Assembly: GCA_034440575.1 (NCBI GenBank) | Contig: JAOTOL010001603.1 | Location: forward strand, 1,600,001-1,664,000 | Direction: 5' to 3' | Length of the DNA stretch: 64,000 bases | DNA from: Imbricaverruca yamaguchii | Lineage: Eukaryota > Arthropoda > Thecostraca > Neoverrucidae | Shown: piece by piece, positions 22,601-29,679 of the stretch | Layout of the letters: each line of letters starts with the position of its first letter | Position numbering within the stretch: the stretch's first letter is position 1 | The notes under the pieces: generated by a model | What the model saw: only the letters and a program-made list of their open reading frames with translations | Told to the model about the DNA's origin: nothing | Databases searched by the model: none | Translations under genes and position numbers: made by a program

Positions 22601-25476
22601 AGGGCGCGGGCACCGACGACAAGACGCTGATCCGCATCGTGGTCTCGCGTAGCGAGCTCGACCTGGGCGCCATCAAGGCCAAGTACCTGGACAAGTACGG
22701 CAAAAAGCTCGACCACTCCATCGAGGTGAGAGGTCGAGTACACGCCTGGCACGCGCCGGCGTACATCAGTGTTGAAATGTTTTTTTCCGTAGGTGTGAGA
22801 TGTCGAAGAGAGTACAGGTATGAATAAAAAATATGACATGGAACATGCCGATTGAAATATCGCTTCGGTCCTTCAGGCTCCATGTGGTCAGTAGTGTATT
22901 TATCGGTACATGTTTTTGGTTCAATTTTGGACACACATAATATATTGCTACCTATGTTGACGATAGTGATTGCAATGTAGTGTTACCGAAAGATCGCATT
23001 GCTTAATACGCGCCCTGGAGGGCCTCTTGAGAACTACGCGCACTGGAGGGGGCGGAATCAGCCCCCTAAGATCTTGGCTCCTATCAAAGCTGGAGCAACG
23101 AAATTATATGGGTTGATGGGTACGATAGTGAACTCTATCTTGCGCAAATTTGAAGACCTTAGGTCAATATATTCGAGGTCAGATGAGGTCAAAATGTCAA
23201 AGTTTTCTTGTTTTGAGTGGCTTGGCTTGTCATTGTTATGTATCGCTGTGATTGTGTTTGAATGCTCCAAAATTGACATCAGTGATGTTTCGGACATTAC
23301 TAATGATCCCATGCAGATGCTAGACCCGGAATTTGACCTGAGGTCACCTATATAGCAGCATTTTATTAGATCATTGCCTGCTCCAGTTACCGAAACCGGG
23401 CCGCCCGCCCGGCTACTCCGACAACGATGGCAAACATTAGTTTTTAGGATGTGTAGGGAGTAACATGCAAGGTGACATCAATCGCATGAGTCATTTGCAT
23501 TTATGACAACATTCCAGTTGACCAAGTTTGGGTCCATTAACCCGCGCCGTCTTTCCGGTCAAATCCTCACACCCCGTCTCGGTGGGGGGGGGGAGGGTTG
23601 AAGACCCCCTCTAAAAATCCAAACTAAGCATCGTACGAAAACGAAAGAGGTGTCATCGGAAAGCACTCGCTAGTAGGGCCCGGGTCCACCCTCAAGAACA
23701 ATTTCCCCCCAAAAGTGACGTCACCAAGGGAGCTAGATATTCGCGACTTTTCACGACTTACATTATGTTTTTGACTCTGGGGAGTTCATTTTGGGGGATG
23801 TATGAAATAAAAAATTTGGAATGAGAAAAGGACAGCGAAATCGACCAGGGATATAACTTTGTTGGCCCACCAAAAAGAATAAATTATTTTTTGAAATTTC
23901 AAAATGTTATGTTTTCAAGTTTTCTTTAATTTGTTCAAATGGGCAGAGCAGACCGAGAAACGTTGTTGGAAGTCAACGTGCCCTAATAAAAAATGCTTAC
24001 TTTAGCCAAAATCCTCTATCTGAACTACAATTTTGCAATTACGCAAAATTTATAAGTAGTCAAAAACGAAAAAACGAAAATTCCACTCGTACGTTTTCTT
24101 GCTTCCCTAAAGATAAGCAAACGCTGAACGTTTCATTAAAATATCTGTATCCGTTAAAGCGTAACGACTGGTTAATTTTTTTGGAGGTGACCTCACTTGA
24201 CCTTGACTAACTCGTTGACCCTAGATGACCTGACCTAAAAATTTTGAATCAGCATGTCGAATTGATGTGGGAAAAGGTATGCCAAATTTCGGCGCGCTCC
24301 CTCGCTATCCGCGAAAAAACTGAGGGGAGGGGGCGGTTGAAGACGGCCGGTTAACCCCCCCGAGACGGGACGGGTTAACCTAACATGAACTTGACCTGAC
24401 CTGACCCCAGTGCCCTAACTTTGAAACTATAAAGCATAACAACATACATCAAACAAGTTGCTAGTGCCGCCAAGAACACTTTCCTTTTTCCAATATACGG
24501 GATCGCATCAGCGCCGATTTTTGTGGTCTGGCGCTTAGAAACTTTTTTTAAAAACTTTAACGACCCCCAACTCGGAAAATGTTCGGCCTATTTTCATTTT
24601 TCTTTCTTTGAGGAACGCCCCGGTCATTTCTAAGCAGGTGCGCAAACAATAACGTATATCGCCCGGTAAAATCGTGAGTTAGGTACGAAAAACCGGAGGG
24701 GTGGGCGGATTTTGCCCCCTCCCCCTCCAGGGCGCGTGTTAACACAGCACATCATAGATAATTCTTGCATCTGGAATTGTGTCATGGGATGCTCGTGCAA
24801 TCAATCCGTAATTGTTAGCGTAAGCATGCTACTTATGCGCAAAATATCCATAGGAACGAGTCATGAAGACTTCATAAGCACATATCAACAAGCGCAATGT
24901 CAATACGTCCTTGGAAAGGATGTCTATTCAGTGTTCAAAAAGTGATATATTCCACCATATTTCAGGACTAATTTACCGCTGCGGTACAGGTACGCCTGTG
25001 GCCGATGTATGACCTCGGCCGCGTGCACCGAATCGAGTGCGTGTGCCAGGCACATGACAGGCCGCCACATGACGGCCTGTCATGTGGCGGTCTGTCATGT
25101 CCTTTCGGCTCAATTACTTAATCAGCGATTCAGTGACAAAAGACATGGGGTGGCCTGAGATGCCACCAGGCTCGGTACTTGTCTCAAGGGAAGTGGAGTG
25201 CCTCTGTGTGTGCAGGACAATTGCTGCAGCCGTGCGTCAATTTCGTGTCGTCGCAACATTGGTGGAAGAGCCATCTGTTGTCCACAGTCCTGGGCGAGAG
25301 GACGAATTGTTTCGACCTGTTTGTTCAATGCCTTGAAACCCGGCACACAAACACAACACCATTATATTTCAGCTTTTTTTCTACTGTCATACATTTTTGC
25401 ATCACGTACTTCCCCCTTTCAGCGGGAGACTTCCGGTCCATACAAGAACGCCCTGCTAGCCCTGGTTCGGGGTTGA
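4650..25476 (+). CDS. annexin, nine-exon gene model (frameshift in exon 5)
   Basis: A calcium-dependent phospholipid-binding protein acting at cytosolic membrane surfaces. The model joins 4650-4655, 15849-15910, 17971-18085, 19206-19410, 19913-20067, 21108-21216, 21669-21733, 22544-22725 and 25423-25476. All junctions are GT-AG and phase-compatible. The joined length is 953 nt, exactly two more than 317 codons; the surplus is two bases at 19,969-19,970. Without them the product would be 316 residues, the usual size of an annexin core with a very short N-terminal tail. Order: tail with PTVTPHEGFNPEEDA, repeat 1 (KAMKGMGCDE, KELGGDLE), repeat 2 (KGMSAKE, GLKGDLE), repeat 3 (KKLGTNE, KSELGGG), repeat 4 (QGAGTDD, DKTLIRIVVSRSE) and the C-terminal ALLALVRG. 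Type II calcium loops are recognisable in repeats 1, 3 and 4 and degenerate in repeat 2. It resembles arthropod annexin B proteins, but the paralogue cannot be named. The frameshift could be a sequence error, an allele or pseudogenisation. Confidence 0.85.
5247..5695. repeat. 40 bp minisatellite in annexin intron 1
   Basis: About 11 near-identical copies with the core GGTGACCGGTGGGGATGTAG followed by GGGTGGAGCGGCAATGTGGT. The high identity suggests recent expansion. Long minus-strand ORFs across it are repeat artefacts. A last half-unit lies at about 6,024-6,050, after the inserted segment that follows. Confidence 0.95.
5696..6030. mobile_element. degenerate repeat insertion with AAGTGCCCTTTTGG motifs
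   Basis: Contains at least six copies of a motif like AAGTGCCCTTTTGG spaced irregularly, a C-run at about 5,896-5,914, and an end reading CCATGGAAAAATCCTGGG. A related terminus (AAATATTCCTGGATCCGC) occurs at about 53,870-53,892. It splits the 40 bp array, which supports insertion. The family is not identified. Confidence 0.45.
6051..7016. other. intronic DNA, no gene recognised
   Basis: Includes an ORF at 6,116-6,445 (+) with no recognisable domain and a purine-rich stretch at about 6,715-6,780. There is no splice-flanked exon evidence. Confidence 0.35.
7017..7300. repeat. GGTGTTGGTGT-type low-complexity repeat
   Basis: G/T-rich imperfect repeat of GGTGTTGGTGTGGGT-like units with interruptions. 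The Gly-Val and Thr-Pro ORFs on either strand are consequences of composition. Confidence 0.9.
7463..7960. repeat. 30 bp minisatellite
   Basis: About 16 copies of GCTTTAGTGATGTGACTCGG plus a variable 10 bp (TTTTCGGCTA, TTGTTAGGCT and others). At least three variants alternate, which suggests local block duplications. The minus-strand ITKASRKPSH ORF is a repeat artefact. Confidence 0.95.
8235..8514. repeat. ~43 bp minisatellite ending in a hairpin
   Basis: Five to six copies of a unit containing GGCGGGAGTATAGCATGCTT then CAGACAAAGCCGACGCCT. The last unit is followed at 8,502-8,513 by GCATGCTATACT, the exact inverse of AGTATAGCATGC at 8,477-8,488. Confidence 0.9.
8515..9145. other. intronic DNA, no gene recognised
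   Basis: No family-like protein, RNA gene or transposon terminus was seen on either strand. Confidence 0.35.
9150..9255 (-). mobile_element. tRNA-derived SINE head (minus strand)
   Basis: Reading the minus strand, an A-box-like TAGCTCGGTTGGTTAGAGC is followed about 45 bases later by the B-box GGTTCGAGTC. The acceptor stem does not pair and no CCA-end structure is present, so this is a SINE head or tRNA pseudogene. Confidence 0.6.
9288..9352. promoter_or_regulatory. cluster of three TGACGTCA octamers
   Basis: Perfect CRE-type palindromes at 9,288-9,295, 9,312-9,319 and 9,345-9,352. Whether a CREB/ATF factor binds them is unknown; similar clusters recur elsewhere in the window. Confidence 0.5.
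9353..10189. other. GC-rich intronic stretch, no gene recognised
   Basis: CpG-dense from about 9,810 to 10,180, with overlapping ORFs in several frames and no recognisable protein. A SINE-tail fragment lies at 9,607-9,660. Confidence 0.35.
9607..9660 (+). mobile_element. SINE 3' tail fragment
   Basis: Diverged copy of a tail motif seen about ten times in the window: ATATGACC, about ten bases, GTCGATGCGCCCCTAA, then CCCAAACAACCAA-like sequence. Confidence 0.6.
10195..11375. mobile_element. foldback-like element with tandemly repeated inverted arms
   Basis: The left arm (about 10,195-10,480) is a degenerate ~17 bp repeat of the form CTAACGGTTCAAAAT. The right arm (about 11,110-11,375) is the same motif inverted, TTTTGAACCGTTAG. 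The outer edges also mirror each other (ACTTCTAAT versus its complement near 11,360). Tandem repeats inside inverted arms are the layout of FB-type foldback transposons. No transposase or target-site duplication was identified. Confidence 0.5.
10695..10752 (-). mobile_element. SINE 3' tail fragment (minus strand)
   Basis: The inverse complement shows the shared tail with GCGCACCCTTAAACCCAAAT. It lies between the inverted arms of the foldback-like element. Confidence 0.55.
11376..12435. other. intronic DNA, no gene recognised
   Basis: GC-rich to about 11,900, then AT-rich. Overlapping ORFs at 11,300-12,090 have no recognisable domain. At 12,228-12,330 a loose repeat of AATGTyAAATATTGA occurs three times. 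Confidence 0.35.
12440..13612. repeat. 34 bp minisatellite, two subfamilies
   Basis: About 34 copies of a 34 bp unit. The left half (to about 13,010) has ACACAGCAGTGGTCTGCCAC then ATCGCCCACCGTGA. The right half has ACACAGCAGAGGTCTGCCAC then ACCGTACACCGT. The subfamilies are spatially separated, as expected from local expansion. All minus frames stay open because the unit has no stop codons, so the 400-residue ORFs are artefacts. Confidence 0.97.
13630..13868. repeat. degenerate TTCGACTTTTTGTCC-like repeat
   Basis: Pyrimidine-rich DNA with about 14 diverged copies of TTCGACTTTTTGTCCTT-like units spaced about 15-18 bases apart. Confidence 0.7.
13869..14735. other. intronic DNA, no gene recognised
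   Basis: Mixed composition with a poly-C run at about 14,367-14,380. ORFs near 14,443-14,926 have no recognisable domain. Confidence 0.35.
14740..14965. repeat. ~38 bp minisatellite
   Basis: About six copies of GAGGGGTACAGCTGTGTGTG followed by TTAAGTCAACCTACGAGG-like sequence, with small length variation. Confidence 0.9.
14981..15044 (+). mobile_element. SINE 3' tail fragment
   Basis: A well-preserved tail: GGGCGCTATATGACC, then GCAGTCGATGCGCCCCTAAG, then CCCAAACAACCAATCAA. Confidence 0.7.
15045..15400. other. intronic DNA, no gene recognised
   Basis: AT-rich, with no recognisable feature on either strand. Confidence 0.35.
15405..15755. repeat. 31 bp minisatellite upstream of annexin exon 2
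   Basis: About 11 copies of AGGCGATCCAGCACCAATCA then TCCCAATCACC. The array ends about 95 bases before the exon 2 acceptor. Confidence 0.95.
15849..15910 (+). CDS. annexin exon 2
   Basis: The acceptor CTGTTCCAG precedes TAT TTT CCG. It encodes YFPTVTPHEGFNPEEDAQAL plus two bases of a Lys codon, ending at donor GTAAGA. The FNPEEDA motif immediately before the first annexin repeat is characteristic of the family. Confidence 0.88.
15911..16275. other. annexin intron 2, nothing recognised
   Basis: AT-rich intronic sequence without a recognised feature. Confidence 0.35.
16280..16490. repeat. degenerate ~36 bp repeat
   Basis: Four to five diverged copies containing CGCCAAAATACACCGCTTCT and GTGCCATATGCTCA-like sequence. 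Confidence 0.75.
16505..17950. repeat. 26 bp minisatellite abutting annexin exon 3
   Basis: About 55 copies of GACGCAGCTCGGTACTGGTC followed by AGGACT. It ends about 20 bases before the exon 3 acceptor at 17,970, so the polypyrimidine tract is squeezed against the array. Variant units recur at a 442 bp interval (17 units), showing block duplication. Confidence 0.97.
17971..18085 (+). CDS. annexin exon 3, repeat 1 first half
   Basis: The acceptor is GCCGCCCCCAG. It encodes KAMKGMGCDEAPIVAILSKR, a type II calcium loop of the form GxGxDE with Cys in place of the usual Thr, and ends YKREFGR at donor GTAAGT (phase 0). The last 15 coding bases plus the donor start the 30 bp repeat described next. 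Confidence 0.93.
18071..18275. repeat. 30 bp repeat overlapping the annexin exon 3 donor
   Basis: About seven copies whose first unit is the exon end: CGCGAGTTTGGCCGG plus GTAAGTGGCGCCAAG. Later copies decay, but donor-like GTGAGT recurs at 18,146 and GTAAGT at 18,266, exactly 60 and 180 bases downstream of the true donor. The frame stays open to 18,187, so use of the 18,146 donor would add 20 residues in phase. Confidence 0.88.
18276..18577. other. annexin intron 3, nothing recognised
   Basis: GC-rich. Bases 18,525-18,575 are repeated at about 18,781-18,835, on the far side of the SINE that follows. Confidence 0.4.
18589..18767 (+). mobile_element. tRNA-derived SINE (family 1)
   Basis: The A box is GGCCGAGTGGTTAAGG and the B box GGTTCGACTC. 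The head resembles a Leu/Ser-type tRNA. The body contains GGGCGGCGCCATTAGCCGTG, and the tail AACCAACCAATAAACAA. It is flanked by an 11 bp target-site duplication GAGATGGTTTG (18,578-18,588 and 18,768-18,778), indicating LINE-mediated insertion. Other copies lie at 46,949-47,134 and, inverted, at 47,241-47,424. Confidence 0.9.
18920..19190. repeat. ~27-32 bp minisatellite abutting annexin exon 4
   Basis: About nine copies of GATCTGCCGTGACAACCGTG followed by CTGTGAC and a few variable bases. It stops about 15-20 bases before the exon 4 acceptor. Confidence 0.93.
19206..19410 (+). CDS. annexin exon 4, repeat 1 second half and repeat 2 first half
   Basis: The acceptor is CGCCTCGCAG. It begins DLTEDLKKELGGDLE, with the acidic residue that completes the repeat 1 calcium site, and continues through FEYLARELQGALKGMSAKE to LLQDVYSK. 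Repeat 2 has KGMSAKE instead of a GxGTDE loop, so its AB-loop calcium site looks lost. It ends in phase 1 at donor GTGGGT. Confidence 0.93.
19528..19586 (+). mobile_element. SINE 3' tail fragment
   Basis: GGACACTATATGACCATTGC, then AGTCGATGCACCATTGAAGC, then CCAAATTACTGACTAA: a diverged copy of the shared tail. Confidence 0.6.
19913..20067 (+). CDS. annexin exon 5, repeat 2 second half, frameshifted
   Basis: The acceptor is TTTGTCGGCAG. The first part reads KCHSALEESVRKGLKGDLE in the frame set by exon 4. From 19,971 the annexin sequence continues as KLLVSILSGSRDETDRVDIA in a frame shifted by two bases. The cause is an extra AG in GAGAGAAG at 19,966-19,973. The exon ends in phase 1 at donor GTACGA after DLYKA, and the shifted frame is the one that joins exon 6 correctly. 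Confidence 0.9.
20068..20972. other. annexin intron 5, nothing recognised
   Basis: AT-rich intron sequence. No exon, SINE head or tandem array was seen before the SINE tail at 20,973. Confidence 0.4.
20973..21034 (+). mobile_element. SINE 3' tail fragment
   Basis: GTGGGCGCTGCATGGTCACT, then GCAGTCGATGCGCCCCTAAA, then CCCCAACAAACAAACAAAC: one of the cleanest copies of the shared tail, 73 bases before annexin exon 6. Confidence 0.75.
21108..21216 (+). CDS. annexin exon 6, repeat 3 first half
   Basis: The acceptor is GTGACTCCAG. It encodes GEKKLGTNEAVFRDIFADES and LLAIEQEYAAISKK. The next exon needs phase 2, so the donor must be GTCGGT at 21,217 (after AAAAA), a weak match to consensus. The nearby GTGGCC at 21,221 would break the frame. 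Confidence 0.9.
21361..21482. repeat. compound (AT)n-(GT)n microsatellite
   Basis: An AT run (about 21,366-21,386) passes directly into a GT/GC-rich dinucleotide run. Found in annexin intron 6. Confidence 0.95.
21669..21733 (+). CDS. annexin exon 7, repeat 3 second half
   Basis: The acceptor is TTTGTTCTACAG. Encodes TLQEAIKSELGGGFQKALLI, with the Glu of KSELGGG placed to complete the repeat 3 type II calcium site. Ends in phase 1 at the consensus donor GTAAGT. Confidence 0.92.
22020..22210 (+). mobile_element. tRNA-derived SINE (family 3)
   Basis: A-box-like AGTAGCTAAGTCTGTGGGG and B-box-like CGGCTCGAATCC are followed by GCGACCAATCGACGTGAGAG, the central block also found in family 2 SINEs. 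A related copy with a different head lies at about 38,727-38,900. Confidence 0.65.
22331..22505 (+). mobile_element. tRNA-Val-like SINE (family 2)
   Basis: The head is GGGACGAGTAGCCTAGGGGT, with a CTCACAA anticodon-loop-like segment resembling tRNA-Val(CAC), and the B box GGTTCGAGACTC. The central block is GCGACCAATCGGCGTGAGAG and the tail GGTCGATGTGTCG plus AACCAATAAC. A ~15 bp target-site duplication CGGTAGACARTCACC flanks it. Other copies: 32,778-32,912 (-), 36,486-36,659 (-), 54,885-55,046 and 58,580-58,740. Confidence 0.9.
22544..22725 (+). CDS. annexin exon 8, repeat 4 first half
   Basis: The acceptor is GTTTCTCCTGCAG. Encodes YYADCLYESMQGAGTDDKTL and IRIVVSRSELDLGAIKAKYL, a canonical repeat 4 with a GxGTDD calcium loop, ending LDHSIE in phase 0 at donor GTGAGA. 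This is the best conserved annexin exon in the window. Confidence 0.96.
23007..24738. mobile_element. TTAA-flanked non-autonomous DNA element (1.73 kb)
   Basis: Terminal inverted repeats YACGCGCCCTGGAGGG (16 bp) lie next to TTAA at 23,003-23,006 and TTAA at 24,739-24,742, the target duplicated by piggyBac-type transposases. No transposase ORF is present. Its interior contains a second TTAA-flanked element. It sits in annexin intron 8. Confidence 0.55.
23541..24374. mobile_element. nested TTAA-flanked element
   Basis: TTAA at 23,537-23,540 and at 24,375-24,378 flank partly matching inverted ends, CCCGCGCCGTCT on the left and CCCGTCCCGTCT read from the right. G-runs follow the left end and precede the right end. 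No coding capacity was seen. Confidence 0.4.
25052..25100. other. 22 bp-stem hairpin
   Basis: ACATGACAGGCCGCCACATG-AC (25,052-25,073) pairs with 25,079-25,100 across a 5-base loop, with a single G-T pair. It is in annexin intron 8, about 320 bases before the last exon. It could be a small inverted-repeat element or a structured transcript. Confidence 0.7.
25423..25476 (+). CDS. annexin exon 9, C-terminus
   Basis: The acceptor is TTCCCCCTTTCAG. Encodes RETSGPYKNALLALVRG and the stop TGA at 25,474-25,476, matching the family's final D/ETSGxY...ALLALVGG. The usual Asp of SGDY is Pro here. Two TGACGTCA octamers lie just after the stop (25,484 and 25,494). Confidence 0.93.
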   Translation, partial: RETSGPYKNALLALVRG

Positions 25477-26574
25477 GGAACCATGACGTCAGATGACGTC
25501 ACGGCGCTACTGAGTCTCCAGCTCGCCTTGCTCCGTCGGCCTGTCACGTGATTTCGGCTCACTTACTTAATCTCGGTTCTCGAGTTTTTAGCGAAAGTGA
25601 ATGTAGGCGACTTTGGTGTTTAGTGTTGAATTTTTTTGGTGTTGAAATAGTGCGATTTGATGCTGTGGAACCGCTGCTTGTGGCATTTCGAGCTGCTTGA
25701 TCAAATTTGTTGCATATGTCATGAGTGTACTGTCAATATGATCGGAAGTTTGCTGGTACTAGAGTGGCCACTTTGTGGCACGGTGGCACGGGACTCTAGT
25801 CCGCAAAATAGCACGCCTGTTCTTTGCTGTGTCATAGAATTTACCGTGCCAGTGGCGACCTACCCTTTGTATCAATAGTACAGTATGGATCTAAGCCTGT
25901 CTCAATGCTAACCGAAAGGTTCCAAAATGGTAATTGGAAACGTATATGTCAGGATATTTGGAAGAACTTAAAAGTGAAGAGATGATGCTGATTTAGTCAT
26001 GGTGTGGAATGTTCTGCAGCTCTAATATTTCTTGTTTTCTTCATCAATCGCTATTCCCCCTCGTTTTAGCATCTACCTGTTGTTTTTCCGTACGTTTTGG
26101 CATGCCATCATCCACTATGACGTGACATGTGCCATGCTGTGCCACAATTTGCTGTGTCCGTGCCGTATAGGTACTGTCAGTTTTTGGAGGAAGAAAAATG
26201 ATTGCGACGCTACTTGATTCTGGTCGTGAGGGAAAACGAGTGTTCCTGAAATCCTGGACACCAGCTGTGACTTTTGTTGTATTGCTACATGCCTGGGAGC
26301 ATGCACTTATGCGAAGACCACTCCTGCCAGGAAGATATCGCACTCGTGTCGTTCGCGGGCTTGTTGCTTGTTGGATTGTTTTCCTCCGACCAGATGCCTT
26401 ATTTTTGCAAGCTTCTCCTTGTTCAGGTGTGGAGCAGACTGTCGCTTAATACATGGATGGAGACCGGTGTGTGCGATATTTTGTTGTAGTATTATCGGGA
26501 TCGGTCTAGACTTCGGCGTTGCACTATATCCAGTAGCGCAGTCAGCATTACTTTTGGCGTAATTGCATTGTGTC
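25477..26574. other. annexin 3' UTR and intergenic DNA
   Basis: No AATAAA was recognised close to the stop, so the 3' end is not placed. Small ORFs here have no recognisable domains. Confidence 0.35.
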
Positions 26575-26950
26575 ATTATTCCGTGTCACGACGGCGCCCG
26601 AAATTGTGGCCGTGCCACTCCACCGTGCCACTCCATCGTGCCACGACGGCGCCCGGCATTGTGGCCGTGCCACCCATCGTGTCACTCACGGCGTCCGCCA
26701 TTGTGGCCGTGCCACTCCACCGTGCCACTCCATCGTGTCATGACGGTGTCCGGCATTGTGGCCGTGCCACTCCACCGTGCCACTCCACCGTGCCACTCAA
26801 TCGTGTCACGACGGCGCCCGGCATTGTGGCCGTACCACTCCACCGTGCCACTCCATCGTGTCACGACGGCGCCCGGAATTGTGGCCGTGCCACCACACCG
26901 TGCCACTCCACCGTGCCACTCCATCGTGCCACGACGGCGCCCGCCCGGAG
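26575..26950. repeat. minisatellite with CCGTGCCACTCCA units
   Basis: Composite array of short CACCGTGCCACTC units and longer CACGACGGCGCCCGGCATTG then TGGCCGTGCCACTCC units, with a period of roughly 40-70 bases. The ORFs across it are artefacts. Confidence 0.9.
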
Positions 26951-27033
26951 TCGTGTGTCGTGTGCACAGAACGACGACGAGCGATGCTTCACACATCACC
27001 GCCAGGCCAGCGCGGCAACATTCAAGGCTTCTG

Positions 27034-27090
27034 TTTAGTCGGTTATTAGGGCGTCAGGGCGCATCGACTACATTGGCCATGTAGCGCCCG
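27034..27090 (-). mobile_element. SINE 3' tail fragment (minus strand)
   Basis: The complement reads GCGCTACATGGCC, then GTAGTCGATGCGCCCTGACG, then CCCTAATAACC. Confidence 0.6.
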
Positions 27091-27116
27091 CTTCTGTTCA
27101 GTCCCGCCCCTGACGA

Positions 27117-27262
27117 TTAGGCCCCCCCCTAAGGGCCCCCGGGGGGGGGGGGGGCCCCCGCCCCCCCCCCACAAAAAACCTCCCCTTTACACTTATACTC
27201 ACATCACACACAAAAGAGCGCTCTCTCCCCCAAAAAACAAAAAAAAAACACCAAAATAACTG
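27117..27262. other. homopolymer-rich stretch, possible assembly artefact
   Basis: Consecutive runs of C, G, C and A (for example a 15-base G run), then a C/A-only biased stretch to about 27,262. It differs in texture from everything around it and may be low-quality consensus or a join. Confidence 0.4.
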
Positions 27263-27690
27263 TGCCCCGCCTTTGCGTTTTTAGACAAAACCCTTTGGCA
27301 GGAGGTCGGCGTGTCACCTTATGTCCCCGCTTAACCAGTGCCGCCGCCTCATAGCATGCCCGCAGGCGACATCAGCCGACAGCCCGGCCGACACCTGCAA
27401 GGCCCCAGGAGACACGAGCCAATCACAGAAACTCATCACATTTGAACAGCTGCCATTTGTAGAATCTGCTTAAGATAAGATTCATCCCCTGAAATGGTGC
27501 TAGATTTCAAGACAGTGTCACTTTAGCAAGTACAAAGTATCGACGAAATTCTGTAGCTTGGCACGGAGTGTGGTGGAGAGCATAGCTCCTTTACCCTCCT
27601 CGGATCCGCGTCTGGGAGGGGGGAGGCGTCGGCTCAAGCTCAGCCTGGGGTCGGCCCAAAGTCGTCCCGACATTGCCCCGAAGGGAATAT
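27263..27690. other. intergenic DNA, nothing recognised
   Basis: No gene or element end was recognised. The 33 bp array that hosts the LTR element starts near 27,690-27,710. Confidence 0.35.
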
Positions 27691-27741
27691 TGGCTGAACG
27701 CCTGTAGCATGGCGGTACGGACGTCGGCTAGACGTTGGCTG

Positions 27742-28326
27742 TGTAGCGGATGCGGATCCGCCGGCCATCTGGCGGCCAGCTGGTAACTCGTAGCCGCTGG
27801 TGAGCGCGCGCCCGCCATCTAGTGTCCCAACTTGTAGTTCGCTCTATTGACGCTAGAGGGCAGTGTTGTTAATTATGCATCCAGGCCCGTTTCATCTCAT
27901 TTCTCCGCTCATCTACAATGCTCTATGTCCAGTAGACATCTGACATAATAGCCTTCCACTTCACTGAGCCGACTTACCTGTATACTTAACTCGCTTGCAT
28001 TTACCTCTCCAAAGCTGCGCATTAGTGTCTTTACTAGTACACTGTATGTTCTAGTCAGCGTGAATTGCCGCTATGTCGTCGTGTCAACACAGAGTTCTCG
28101 TACCCAGACCCAGCGAGTGGTTTTACTGGGCGCTGGCGATGCGACTCCGGCAGAGGTGGCGACGCGACTCCGCAGCGGCAGCGTAGGTATCCCCATGAGA
28201 CGCCCGTCCGCACTGAGAGGCCTGTATAGCACTGCTGTGCACGGTCTAGGTGTCAATTGGTAAAGGCGTCTCTCCCAGATCACCATACTCCTATCCACAC
28301 ATCCACACGCACCCCTAGGCGCTACA
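27742..28326 (+). repeat. 5' LTR
   Basis: 585 bp, TGTAGCGGATGCGG to GGCGCTACA. Lacks the 2 bp insertion seen in the right LTR near GCTGCGCA. Confidence 0.93.
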
Positions 28327-28327
28327 T

Positions 28328-28346
28328 TGGTGACCCCGACGTGATC
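28328..28346 (+). promoter_or_regulatory. primer-binding site
   Basis: TGGTGACCCCGACGTGATC, one base after the left LTR, is the expected position and TGG start for a tRNA-primed minus-strand synthesis site. The priming tRNA was not identified. Confidence 0.75.
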
Positions 28347-28599
28347 TGGGGAGCCACTGTGTGTCTCTCTCTCTCCACTCGGCGCGCGCCCCGCCCGGTC
28401 CTGTCCCTTTCTCTCCCTCCCCCTCTCGCCGGAGGCCTGATGGCACCACCCGGACACAGAGGGACCGCCCGTCTCGCCGCTGCGTCGCCCCATCTGCGCA
28501 CGCCCAGCTGGCAGTCGCCAACCACCGGATACCGACGCTCCGTCAGCAACTGCACACAAGGTGAGGTCTCTGCTGGCGGATTTCCAGCAGAGATCACTT

Positions 28600-29570
28600 C
28601 TGTGGCCCACTGATGACGTCACGGACGCCGACGCCGACACCAGCTGACGTCACAGCCGACGCACTGGCTGACGTCACAGTTCCGGCCGGCTCACCGTCTG
28701 ATGTCACATCAGCCCGCTCACCGAAGTCGACATCGCAGTGTCAGCCGACTCACCGCTGACATCGCATCATCCGCTGGCGCGCCGTCCAACGTCCTGGCTG
28801 ACGTTAAGGCGTCTGTCAGCTCACCAACGTCGACGTCGCGGCGTCAGTCGACTCACTGGCTGACGCCGCATCATCTGCTCGCTCAACGATGTCGACGTCA
28901 CGGTATCAACCGGCACACAAGCTGACGTCACAGCCGACTCACTAGCTGACGTCCCAGCACCAACCGGCTCACCGTCTGACGTCGCACCATCTACCCGCTG
29001 AACGATGTCGGCGTCACGGTACCAGCCGGTACGCCAGCTGATGTCACAGCCGACTCACTGGCTGACGTCCCAGCACCGACCGGCTCACCGTCGGACGCCG
29101 CATCATCAGCCTGCTCAACGAAGTCTCTACGTCACGGTGTCAGCTGGCGCACCGTCTGACGTCACAGCCGACTCATTGGCTGCCGTCACGGTATCGACCG
29201 GCTCACCGTCTGATGTCGCATCACCAGCCGACCCACTGGCTGGCGTCGCTCACCGTCTAACGTCTGGCCGACGTTACAGCATCAACCGGCTCACCCTCTG
29301 GCGTCCGGATTGACGTCACGGTATCAGCCGTATCACCGTCGCACCGCAACACAGCCAACTCACTGGCTTCTTCAGCGCGACCTCAGCCGACCCACCGGCT
29401 GACTGCAGCCGACTCACTGGCTTCCTCAGCTACCTCGGCAGACCCACTTGCTGAGTTCTCGACCTCAACCGACCCACCGGCTGACTTCGCAGCCGACTCG
29501 CTGACGATCACCATCAGCAACTCATCGCCTAACGTCAACTCAGCCGACTCACTTGCTGACGTCATGTCGG
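28600..29570. repeat. internal tandem repeat of the LTR element
   Basis: Diverged repeat of CTCACTGGCTGACGTC and ACCGGCTCACCGTCTGACGT units in an irregular higher-order pattern. Many units contain TGACGTCA. Confidence 0.85.
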
Positions 29571-29679
29571 ACTCGACGGCCGCACGTAGCCGACACCGTC
29601 CGGCTCGACCGCCGCTCGATGCCTCCCGCTCGGTGCCGCTGCTCGCGGCATACTCGACTTCTGCAGTGTTCGATCGCAT

